Shown: one piece after another, positions 9,721 to 16,944 of the stretch | How positions within the stretch are numbered: the stretch's first letter is position 1 | How the letters are laid out: every line of letters begins with the position of its first letter | DNA from: Chryseobacterium piperi | GTDB lineage: Bacteria; Bacteroidota; Bacteroidia; Flavobacteriales; Weeksellaceae | Length of the DNA stretch: 64,000 nt | Direction of reading: 5' to 3' | NCBI RefSeq assembly: GCF_002285635.2 | Contig: NZ_CP023049.2 | Span: 2,976,001-3,040,000 of the forward strand | Position numbers and translations under genes: made by a program | Notes under the pieces: model-generated | Told to the model about the DNA's origin: nothing | The model's input: the letters and a program-made list of their open reading frames with translations, nothing else | The model's database searches: none

Positions 9721-9758
9721 AGCCGTCTTTTCAATAAAAGAAAAGATGGCTTTTTTTT
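9721..9758 (+). terminator. Intrinsic terminator after hemD
   Basis: 12-bp arms AGCCGTCTTTTC and GAAAAGATGGCT (one G-T mismatch) around an AATAAAA loop, followed by eight T. Textbook rho-independent terminator. Confidence 0.92.
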
Positions 9759-9787
9759 AATTAAATTTGAACAAGAATTAATATTGA

Positions 9788-11830
9788 ATGAAAGCTCCAC
9801 AGCCAAAAAAAATAGAAAAAACACTTGAAATACACGGAGATAGAAGAACTGACAATTATTTCTGGCTCAATGACAGGGAAAACCCCGAGGTCATAAAGTA
9901 TATTGAGGAGGAAAATGCTTTTGCAGATTTCATGATGAAAGAAACTGAGGATTTTCAGGAGGAGCTTTTCGAAGAAATGAAATCCCGTTACAAGAAAGAT
10001 GATGAATCTTTACCATACTTTTTTAATGGATACTGGTATATGGTCCGTTATGAAGAAGGAAAAGAGTACCCTATTTTCTGCAGAAAATACAAGAGTCTTG
10101 AAAGTCCGGAGGAAATTATACTGAACGTCAATATTCTGGCAGAAGGAGAAAGCTTTTTTGAAGTTGGAAGCGTTGCTGTCAGTCCCAATAATGAATTAGC
10201 ATCTTTCTCATCCGATAATGTAGGAAGAAGAATTTATTCAATCAATTTTAAAAATCTGAAGACAGGAGAAATTCTACCGGATCAGATATTCAACACTACC
10301 GGAAAAGCCGTTTGGGCCAATGACAACGAACATGTTTTTTATATCAGAAAAGATGAGAGCCTACGAGCGTTCCAGGTATACAGACATAAGCTGGGAACCG
10401 ATTCAGCAGAAGATATTTTAATTTTCCATGAAGAAGATGACACTTTCGATGTGAATGTTTTCAAAACGAAATCGTTAGAATATATTTTCATTGCCAGCTC
10501 CAGCACCATTTCTGACGAGCACCGCTTTATTCCTTCTAACAATGTTTTTGCAGAGTGGAAAATCATTCAGCCAAGAATTGACGACCTGGAATATTCTGTG
10601 GAACATTATGAAGATGAGTTTTATATCATTACCAACGCCGATGATGCAACCAACTTCAAAATTGTAAAAACCAAAATCGACAATTGCAGAATGGAAAACT
10701 GGGTGGACGTGATCCCTCACCGACCGGAAGTTCTATTGGAAGGGTTTGAAATATTCAGAGATTATCTTGTCCTCGAGGAAAGAGAAAAAGGGTTATTACA
10801 AATAAAGATTATTGATGAAAAAACCAAGCAATCCTATTATCTTCCGTTTTCAGATCCTACCTATACCACATACATTGGTATTAATTTAGAATTTGACACT
10901 GAAGTTTTACGTTATGGTTACACGTCATTGACCCAGCCAAGCTCTACTTATGAATATAATATGAAAGAGAAAACCACTACCCTTCTCAAGCAGCAGGAAA
11001 TATTAGGGGGAAAATTCTTTCCGGAAAATTATATTTCTGAAAGAATATGGGCAGATTCAAGAGATGGAAAAACCAAAATCCCTATTTCATTAGTATACCA
11101 TAAAGACACTCAGAAGTCTGAAGATACACCTTTACTTCTATATGGATATGGAAGTTATGGGCATACTGTAGACGCCAGCTTTTCCAATGTAAGGTTATCT
11201 CTTTTAGACAGAGGCTTCATTTATGCCATTGCCCACATTCGTGGTGGAGAGTATTTAGGAAGAGAATGGTATGAAGATGGAAAGATGTTATTTAAAAAGA
11301 ACACTTTCTTCGATTTTATTGATGCAGGAAAATACCTTATTAAGGAAAACTATACTTCTTCCAGGCATCTTTATGCAATGGGCGGAAGTGCAGGAGGATT
11401 ATTGGTAGGAGCGGTTGTTAACTATGAACCAGGTTTATTTAATGGTATAGTTGCGCAGGTTCCTTTTGTAGATGTGGTGACGACAATGCTGGATGAGACA
11501 ATTCCTTTGACTACCGGAGAGTATGATGAATGGGGAAATCCTAATGATGAAGAATATTATCATTACATGAAAGATTATTCTCCGTATGACAATGTGGAAG
11601 CAAAAAATTATCCGCACATGCTTATTACTACCGGACTGCATGATTCACAGGTTCAATACTGGGAACCGGCAAAATGGACAGCTAAATTAAGAGAATTAAA
11701 AACTGACGATCATCTTTTGCTATTCAAAACTGATATGAGTGCCGGACATGGTGGAGCAAGCGGAAGATTTGAATCGCTTAAAGAGGATGCATTGGAATAT
11801 GCATTTCTATTGATGATTGATAAGCGATAA
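9788..11830 (+). CDS. ptrB: Oligopeptidase B-like S9 family peptidase
   Basis: Serine oligopeptidase that cuts short peptides, classically after basic residues. The 680-residue protein has the N-terminal cap YFWLNDRENPEV and a seven-bladed propeller. In the alpha/beta-hydrolase domain it shows YGYGSYGHTVDASF, the conserved RGGEYLGREWYEDGK and the nucleophile motif MGGSAGGLL. The acid is in the TTGLHDSQV region and the His in SAGHGGASGR. No signal peptide is seen, so cytoplasmic, though homologues can be periplasmic. A candidate -7 box TAAATTTG sits at 9762-9769, just after the hemD terminator. Confidence 0.93.
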   Translation: MKAPQPKKIEKTLEIHGDRRTDNYFWLNDRENPEVIKYIEEENAFADFMMKETEDFQEELFEEMKSRYKKDDESLPYFFNGYWYMVRYEEGKEYPIFCRKYKSLESPEEIILNVNILAEGESFFEVGSVAVSPNNELASFSSDNVGRRIYSINFKNLKTGEILPDQIFNTTGKAVWANDNEHVFYIRKDESLRAFQVYRHKLGTDSAEDILIFHEEDDTFDVNVFKTKSLEYIFIASSSTISDEHRFIPSNNVFAEWKIIQPRIDDLEYSVEHYEDEFYIITNADDATNFKIVKTKIDNCRMENWVDVIPHRPEVLLEGFEIFRDYLVLEEREKGLLQIKIIDEKTKQSYYLPFSDPTYTTYIGINLEFDTEVLRYGYTSLTQPSSTYEYNMKEKTTTLLKQQEILGGKFFPENYISERIWADSRDGKTKIPISLVYHKDTQKSEDTPLLLYGYGSYGHTVDASFSNVRLSLLDRGFIYAIAHIRGGEYLGREWYEDGKMLFKKNTFFDFIDAGKYLIKENYTSSRHLYAMGGSAGGLLVGAVVNYEPGLFNGIVAQVPFVDVVTTMLDETIPLTTGEYDEWGNPNDEEYYHYMKDYSPYDNVEAKNYPHMLITTGLHDSQVQYWEPAKWTAKLRELKTDDHLLLFKTDMSAGHGGASGRFESLKEDALEYAFLLMIDKR

Positions 11831-11836
11831 AATATA

Positions 11837-12271
11837 ATTGATAATTCATAAATGATGAATGATGGATCATAATCCAGACTATAACCAGCTTTTTGCCTTA
11901 AAGACCAAACAATTGGCTGTAAGTATTATTAATGAATTATCAAGCCTGCCTTATCAAGAAGCTTTCGCAGTGATTAGAAAACAAATATACCGTTCTTCTA
12001 CATCCATGGCGGCAAATTATAGAGCTATGTGCAGAGCAAGATCAAAAGCAGAAAGATATTCCAAAATATCAATTGTAATAGAAGAAACAGATGAAACTCT
12101 CTTTTGGCTTGAAATGATTGAAGAGCTCAATTATGTCAAAAGTGAAGTTTTAGTAGATCTAAAAAATAGGACTGAAGAAATTCTAAAAGCAACTTCTTCA
12201 TATAGAAAGATGTTAAAGACATAGTCTTTCATCATTTATAAACTATCATTTATCATTTATAAATTATGATT
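11837..12271. repeat. Imperfect 29-bp inverted repeats bracketing the four-helix-bundle gene
   Basis: The stretch 11837-11865 and the reverse complement of 12243-12271 agree at about 24 of 29 positions (shared core ATAAATGAT). A perfect 12-bp inverted pair (ATAAATGATGAA 11848-11859; TTCATCATTTAT 12228-12239) overlaps the set. The left copy covers the start of the enclosed gene, and the right copy covers the start codon of the next gene. The unit resembles a small cassette inserted between ptrB and the following gene. Confidence 0.6.
11859..12224 (+). CDS. Four-helix-bundle protein (23S rRNA intervening-sequence type)
   Basis: A 121-residue all-helical protein of the family first found inside 23S rRNA intervening sequences. 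Diagnostic features are the helix ending IRKQIYRSSTSMAANYRAM, then SKAERYSKISIVIEETDET and the C-terminal ILKATSSYRKMLK. Members form pentameric bundles with a basic face; cellular function is unknown. The gene sits within inverted repeats and follows ptrB by 28 bp. The second Met (11862) is an equally good start. Such genes are patchily distributed in Bacteroidota, which fits a mobile cassette. Confidence 0.88.
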   Translation: MMDHNPDYNQLFALKTKQLAVSIINELSSLPYQEAFAVIRKQIYRSSTSMAANYRAMCRARSKAERYSKISIVIEETDETLFWLEMIEELNYVKSEVLVDLKNRTEEILKATSSYRKMLKT

Positions 12272-12607
12272 AACGAATCCGAATATTGGAAAAAAATAGA
12301 ACAGTTTTTTGAGGACAATTTTGAGACCGAGAAAAATCCACCGATTGAAACATTATTATTTTTAATTGGACTTCAGGAGTTAGGAAGCGGTCAACAAAAA
12401 TATTCAAAAGACGACAAGCTCAATATCCTTCACATTGCCGTATGCAGATTATTGGAACCTTTTGGTTACTATAAGTTTACGCATTATGAAGATGGGTGGC
12501 CTCATTTCGAACAATTGGAAGAGCTTCCTGAATTAAGACCTAATGAGCAATCATTATTGATGAAAAAAGCAATCATTCAGTATTTTCAGGATGAAGAGCT
12601 GATTTAA
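12266..12607 (+). CDS. Conserved hypothetical protein, 113 residues
   Basis: Small soluble, acidic protein with no recognised domain. The segment PPIETLLFLIGLQELGSGQQKYSKDDKLNILHIAV suggests a short helical bundle, followed by HYEDGWPHFEQLEELP and a C-terminal helix. Similar short proteins seem common in flavobacteria, but I cannot name a family. The stop codon overlaps the left arm of the palindromic element beginning at 12606. The start codon lies in the right-hand inverted repeat of the upstream cassette, so its translation signals may have changed when that cassette arrived. Confidence 0.75.
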   Translation: MINESEYWKKIEQFFEDNFETEKNPPIETLLFLIGLQELGSGQQKYSKDDKLNILHIAVCRLLEPFGYYKFTHYEDGWPHFEQLEELPELRPNEQSLLMKKAIIQYFQDEELI

Positions 12608-12742
12608 TTTGAAAATGACAGAATTTGAAAATGAAAAAATGGAGCTTATAATAAAGAGCGGGCTGAAGCCCACTCCTATTGATGTGATAGGGAAGATAAA
12701 TCCCAACCACAAAAAATTTTCAAATTCTGTCATTTTCAAATT
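12606..12742. repeat. 137-bp palindromic element with 27-bp perfect inverted ends
   Basis: Arms 12606-12632 and 12716-12742 are exact reverse complements over 27 bases (core GACAGAATTTGAAAAT). Inside is a second hairpin GAGCGGGCT/AGCCCACTC (12656-12675) and a small GGGA/TCCC stem around 12700. The inner GGGCTGAAGCCC motif looks like a REP-type repeat I recall from Chryseobacterium-like genomes. It has no coding capacity. It fits a MITE-like or REP element and could also act as a bidirectional terminator between convergent genes. Confidence 0.75.
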
Positions 12743-12759
12743 ATCAAATATGCCTATGC

Positions 12760-13245
12760 CTATTTCAGAACTTCTTCCAATTGACTGAGTCCCATTTTAA
12801 ACCCTTCTTCAAAGCCCATGTCAATATGATCTTTCATTGCTTCCTCGGATTGAAAATGAATATTAACCGTTATTTTTGTTCCGTCTTCAATACCGGTAAA
12901 TCCGATCAACCATTGGGATTGTGGAGAATCTTGATTAACCTCTCCTTTTTCATCACAAAAAGCAGCCATCCAGTCAAAACTTCTATGCTTCATGATTTCT
13001 CCATATTTTGCCCGTGCATATCTCTTTTCTCCATCAGGACCTACCATAGCGTAGTGCCAGATTCCGTTCTCTTTAAAGTCCATATGCACCGTTTCACATC
13101 TCCAGGGTTTTGGACCCCACCATTGATCTATTAACTCTGATTGGGTAAAATAGTCCCACACTTTAGATACATCAGCATGATATACTTTCATGACATAAAT
13201 GCTCTTAGCATCAAAATCTTTGTTAAAAATGATATTAGATTCCAT
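12760..13245 (-). CDS. SRPBCC/AHSA1-domain protein
   Basis: A 161-residue START-like (SRPBCC) protein of the AHSA1 group, which forms a hydrophobic-ligand cavity; bacterial members mostly lack known function. Seen are YHADVSKVWDYFTQSELIDQWWGPKPW (the typical W-x3-ELxxxWWGP opening), MDFKENGIWHYAMVGPDG, a strand with WLIGFTGIEDGTKITV and the C-terminal helix GFEEGFKMGLSQLEEVLK. It stands alone and converges on the palindromic element. A candidate minus-strand -7 box TAAGTTTG lies at 13262-13269. Confidence 0.88.
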   Translation of the reverse strand: MESNIIFNKDFDAKSIYVMKVYHADVSKVWDYFTQSELIDQWWGPKPWRCETVHMDFKENGIWHYAMVGPDGEKRYARAKYGEIMKHRSFDWMAAFCDEKGEVNQDSPQSQWLIGFTGIEDGTKITVNIHFQSEEAMKDHIDMGFEEGFKMGLSQLEEVLK

Positions 13246-13446
13246 ACGTAATTGTTTTTAACAAACTTACTTCTTTATTTTTGTTGCTAGCTTTTTCAAA
13301 GGACAAGTAATTCAATATTTATAAAAAAATGTTAAAAAACATAGTTTTAAGAAAAAAAATACAATTTTTTGGCTCGTTTTTTGTTTATCAAGTCTTAAAA
13401 CAATTAATTTTAACATTCATCATTCCAAACAATATAAAATAAGATA

Positions 13447-14994
13447 ATGAATAACAAATTCATCCCAATAATTTCAGTGTTTATGACAATCTCACTGATT
13501 GTTTTTGTGACACTCCAGTTTTATTGGCTGAAAGGATATTATGGCGCTCTGGAACAGGATTTTTCTAATAAAGTGTATACGGCATTGGAAAATACCGCTA
13601 AAAATATCTCGGAAATTGAAGTAGAAAAATACCTGAATGATGATTTTAAAAACTTCAGAAAAAATGTTGTTGCCAATAACAACCAACCTTCTTTAACGAC
13701 AATTCAGCAGGTTGAAGACTCCGGCACCCAAAGACAAATTATCTACTCCAAAAACATCATTGAAAAAACTCAGCTTCCGATCTCTCAAAAGGGAGATTCT
13801 TTAAAGCTTACGACTCTATATACGGATGAAGCAGCCTATAAACTGAAAAGAGATACAACAAACCGCGAACCTCTTACTGCTGATATCAACCAGGATATTG
13901 AAAGTGGTGATTATTCCATGAAAGAGTTTGCAAAAGTATATGGAAATAATCTGCCAATCACCAAAAGAGTGGATGATAAAATTCTGGATTCGGTTCTCAG
14001 CAAGGAATTGAAAATGAAAGGAATTACGGCAAAATTTGGGTTTGGAGTAACAGATAAAAACAACAACCTCACTACGGTTTTCAATAAAGTTTATAAAGAA
14101 AAAAAAGACAGCAATACATACAGCTATCCTCTTTTTACGGATAAAAAAGACCACACTTTATACAGTCTGGCTCTTGTTTTCCCTAAAAAAGAATATTCAC
14201 TGGCAATGAATAACTGGCCTATGCTATTGGGAACTTTTCTTTCATTACTGACCATTCTGGGAATTTATATTATTTCCATTAATTATATGATGAGACAAAA
14301 GAAATTGGCCGAAATCAAAACAGATTTCATCAACAATATGTCTCATGAATTCAAGACCCCTCTGGCTACCATTTCAGTAGCGACGGACTCACTGGCCAAT
14401 GACAAAATTGCCACGAATCCGGAGAAAGTAAGATACTATTCCAATCTTATCAAGCAGGAAAACCTGAGAATGAAAAAACAGGTGGAGAATGTTCTGAATA
14501 TGTCTAAGCTTGAAAGAAATGAGGTTAATCTGTTTTTAAAGGAAACCAATGTTAGAGAGCTAATCAAAAAGACGACCGAATCGTTCAATCTTATTGTAAC
14601 ACAGAGAAACGGTTCTCTTACACAGGAATTTACCGCTGATAAATACACATTTAAAATTGATGAGTTCCATATTTCCAATATGTTGGTGAATTTACTGGAC
14701 AATGCCAATAAATATTCTCCAGAAACTCCTGACATTAAGGTTAAAACAAGAAATGAAGGTAACTTCTATGTTATTGAAATCTCTGATAAAGGAATGGGAA
14801 TGGAAACGCAGAACAAAACTAAAATTTTTGAAAAGTTCTTCCGGGAAGAAACTGGAAATATTCATAATGTAAAAGGACAAGGCTTAGGACTTTCCTATGT
14901 GAAAAAAATTGTAGAACTGCATAAAGGTCAAATTATAGTAGAGTCGAACAAGGGAGAAGGAAGTATCTTTACGATAAAACTTCCAATGACTTAA
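13447..14994 (+). CDS. Two-component sensor histidine kinase
   Basis: Membrane sensor kinase of 515 residues: helix 1 (about 7-28), a periplasmic domain without Cys clusters, helix 2 (about 255-280), then HisKA with phospho-acceptor His300 in NNMSHEFKTPLA. The HATPase domain has N-box LLDNANKYSPE, G1 EISDKGMGM and G2 GQGLGLSYVKKIVELH. The paired response regulator begins 90 bp downstream. The pair resembles the RprX/RprY type of Bacteroidota, but that name is an inference. The signal is unknown; the neighbouring metal-related genes suggest, but do not show, a metal link. Confidence 0.93.
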   Translation: MNNKFIPIISVFMTISLIVFVTLQFYWLKGYYGALEQDFSNKVYTALENTAKNISEIEVEKYLNDDFKNFRKNVVANNNQPSLTTIQQVEDSGTQRQIIYSKNIIEKTQLPISQKGDSLKLTTLYTDEAAYKLKRDTTNREPLTADINQDIESGDYSMKEFAKVYGNNLPITKRVDDKILDSVLSKELKMKGITAKFGFGVTDKNNNLTTVFNKVYKEKKDSNTYSYPLFTDKKDHTLYSLALVFPKKEYSLAMNNWPMLLGTFLSLLTILGIYIISINYMMRQKKLAEIKTDFINNMSHEFKTPLATISVATDSLANDKIATNPEKVRYYSNLIKQENLRMKKQVENVLNMSKLERNEVNLFLKETNVRELIKKTTESFNLIVTQRNGSLTQEFTADKYTFKIDEFHISNMLVNLLDNANKYSPETPDIKVKTRNEGNFYVIEISDKGMGMETQNKTKIFEKFFREETGNIHNVKGQGLGLSYVKKIVELHKGQIIVESNKGEGSIFTIKLPMT

Positions 14995-15084
14995 ATAATA
15001 AAAAAAGGGAAACCAAATAACAATATATAACGAAGATAGAGTGAGAAAGTTCATTCTTATTATTAATTTTTAATTTTTAAAATT

Positions 15085-15771
15085 ATGAGCAACAGAATAT
15101 TATTAGTAGAAGACGATCAGAGTTTTGGAGCTGTATTGAAAGATTATTTAACTATAAATAATTTTGAGGTTACTCTTGCCACAGATGGAGAGCAGGGGTT
15201 AAAAGAATTCACAGAAAATGAATTCGACATTTGTATTTTTGATGTCATGATGCCTAAAAAAGATGGGTTTTCATTGGCCGAAGATGTAAAGAAAATAGAT
15301 AAAAATACCCCTATCATTTTCTTGACTGCAAGAAATATGAGAGAAGATATTTTAAAAGGATATCAACTTGGGGCAGATGATTATATTACCAAACCATTTG
15401 ACACAGAATTGCTTTTGTACAAGATAAAAGCAATCTTACAGAGAAGTTCAACATTGGAAAATGAAGAACAGGAGCAGTTTAAAATCAGCAACATTTTCTT
15501 TGATTCTATGCTGAGACAATTAAGAGTAGGTGATAAAGAATATAAGCTTTCACCAAAAGAAAACGAATTGCTTAAACTTCTTTGTATTCACAGAAATGAT
15601 TTCATGCCTAGAGATTTGGCACTGAGAAAGATCTGGAAAAAAGAAAACTACTTTACAGCAAGAAGTATGGACGTATATATTGCTAAACTTCGTAAGCTTC
15701 TGAAAGATGACGAAGGATTAGAAATTATTAACGTTCACGGGGAAGGATTCAGACTTTTGGTTAAGAATTAA
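15085..15771 (+). CDS. OmpR-family response regulator
   Basis: DNA-binding partner of the upstream kinase, 228 residues. Receiver domain: acidic pair VEDDQ (8-12), phospho-acceptor Asp53 in IFDVMMPKKDG, the switch Thr in IFLTARN and Lys in YITKPFD. C-terminal winged helix: YKLSPKENELLKLLCIH, the recognition region ARSMDVYIAKLRKLLKDD and wing GEGFRLLV. No obvious target repeat was recognised in the downstream intergenic regions. It ends 23 bp before a strong terminator, so the next genes are likely separate transcripts. Confidence 0.95.
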   Translation: MSNRILLVEDDQSFGAVLKDYLTINNFEVTLATDGEQGLKEFTENEFDICIFDVMMPKKDGFSLAEDVKKIDKNTPIIFLTARNMREDILKGYQLGADDYITKPFDTELLLYKIKAILQRSSTLENEEQEQFKISNIFFDSMLRQLRVGDKEYKLSPKENELLKLLCIHRNDFMPRDLALRKIWKKENYFTARSMDVYIAKLRKLLKDDEGLEIINVHGEGFRLLVKN

Positions 15772-15794
15772 TTCTAAAACAATACTTTCAATAT

Positions 15795-15833
15795 AAAATT
15801 AGCAAAACATTTAAAAATGTTTTGCTAATTTTG
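15795..15833 (+). terminator. Perfect 18-bp hairpin terminator overlapping a -7 box
   Basis: Arms AAAATTAGCAAAACATTT and AAATGTTTTGCTAATTTT pair perfectly with a two-base AA centre (15795-15832). The distal arm ends in TAATTTTG (15826-15833), a Bacteroidota -7 motif 16 bp before the next ATG. The site may therefore end the two-component operon and start the lipoprotein gene at once. Confidence 0.75.
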
Positions 15834-15849
15834 TTTCATACGATAGGAT

Positions 15850-16491
15850 ATGAAAAATATATTTTTAAGTCTTGTAGCTGTCACTCTGCTGATGATCTCC
15901 TGTAAGAAGGATGAAAGAGCAACTTATATCGAAGAAGATGCATCTGTTCAGCAGCCCAGAAAAATTGTGACCCCAAGGACTTCCATTTTGGATCAGGCGG
16001 GCATTAAAGCGAATACTCAATATACAGCAGCTCCTTCACCAGCTACCGCATCAGGAATGAATCCTCCTCACGGACAACCGGGGCACCGATGTGATATTCC
16101 TGTAGGACAGCCATTAAATGGCAAAGCTCCGGCTCAAGCGACTCAAAATGTTGTGGTAAATAATAATGGATCTCAAACAATCCAGATTGATCCTAATTCT
16201 CTGCAACCTGGAAAGTTTACAGTGGATAGCAAAACCGGAAAGGCTATAAAAACAGCACCGGGTATGAATCCTCCTCACGGACAGCCAGGACACCGCTGCG
16301 ACATTCCTGTAGGACAGCCGCTGAACAGCAAGCCAGATCAGGCACCTCAGCCAGCACAAAATATTGTTCAGAATACGACTCCCGCTCCCGCTCAGCAAAG
16401 CCTTGCCAATGGCGAAAAGCCCAAGCTCAACCCTCCTCATGGAGAACCTTTTCATAATTGTTCTGTACAAGTGGGTGCAGCATTACCATAA
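15850..16491 (+). CDS. Lipoprotein with three NPPHG-HRC repeats
   Basis: A 213-residue exported lipoprotein: signal peptide with lipobox MISC (Cys18), then a Pro/Gln/Ala-rich low-complexity body. It carries three copies of a 21-22-residue unit: 69-90 and 138-159 contain identical NPPHGQPGHRCDIPVGQPL, and 193-213 is a divergent last copy, NPPHGEPFHNCSVQVG. Each unit has two His and one Cys, which would suit metal binding or a disulphide. I recognise the unit from other flavobacterial lipoproteins but know of no assigned function. It is next to a Cys-rich protein and an HMA-domain receptor. Confidence 0.85.
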   Translation: MKNIFLSLVAVTLLMISCKKDERATYIEEDASVQQPRKIVTPRTSILDQAGIKANTQYTAAPSPATASGMNPPHGQPGHRCDIPVGQPLNGKAPAQATQNVVVNNNGSQTIQIDPNSLQPGKFTVDSKTGKAIKTAPGMNPPHGQPGHRCDIPVGQPLNSKPDQAPQPAQNIVQNTTPAPAQQSLANGEKPKLNPPHGEPFHNCSVQVGAALP

Positions 16492-16511
16492 TTTTTTGTA
16501 ATTTTGCCATC

Positions 16512-16877
16512 GTGAAGTTATTTCAGATTTTAACTATTATTTTCTGTTTGGGATTTTTTTTGATTCCCAAAGATAACTTGTCCATACAATCGGCAAAAGA
16601 AACCTGCTGCAAATCAGAACATTCTGAAAAGAAAGATTGTTGCAAAGATCATCAGTCAACATCTAAAAAGGAACACGAAAAATCAAAATCATCTTGTAAT
16701 GATGACTGCTGTTCTACTTGTGTAGCTTGCTTTACATTTATAGAAACTCCTTTTTCTAAAGCGTTTCTATTGGAATTATCTTATTACAAAGCCAATAAAA
16801 AATTACTATTCGAGTATTGTGATCCTCATCTTTCGGATCGTTTAAAAGAGATTTGGGAACCGCCCAAGCTAGCTTAA
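16512..16877 (+). CDS. Small Cys/His-rich exported protein
   Basis: Begins at a GTG (VKLFQILTIIF) giving a short hydrophobic signal or anchor of about 18 residues. The upstream ATG at 16458 is unlikely because it overlaps the preceding gene. The roughly 121-residue product has a charged, cysteine-rich middle (ETCCKSEHSEKKDCCKDH, then DDCCSTCVACFTF) and a conserved-looking tail ending WEPPKLA. The CC pairs and His residues suggest metal (for example copper) binding, an inference. It is placed directly before an HMA-domain TonB receptor, 67 bp away. A TAATTTTG box at 16499-16506 would give an almost leaderless message. Confidence 0.75.
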   Translation: MKLFQILTIIFCLGFFLIPKDNLSIQSAKETCCKSEHSEKKDCCKDHQSTSKKEHEKSKSSCNDDCCSTCVACFTFIETPFSKAFLLELSYYKANKKLLFEYCDPHLSDRLKEIWEPPKLA

Positions 16878-16944
16878 TTAAATACACGTACGTTCATTAG
16901 AGTGCTAATGAACTGTTTTTTAATTAATCTAAATTTTAAACAAA

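Noticed and set aside
13447..15771. Two-component system as copper sensor
   Set aside because: Sensor domain shows no His/Met/Cys cluster, and a strong terminator separates it from the metal-related genes.
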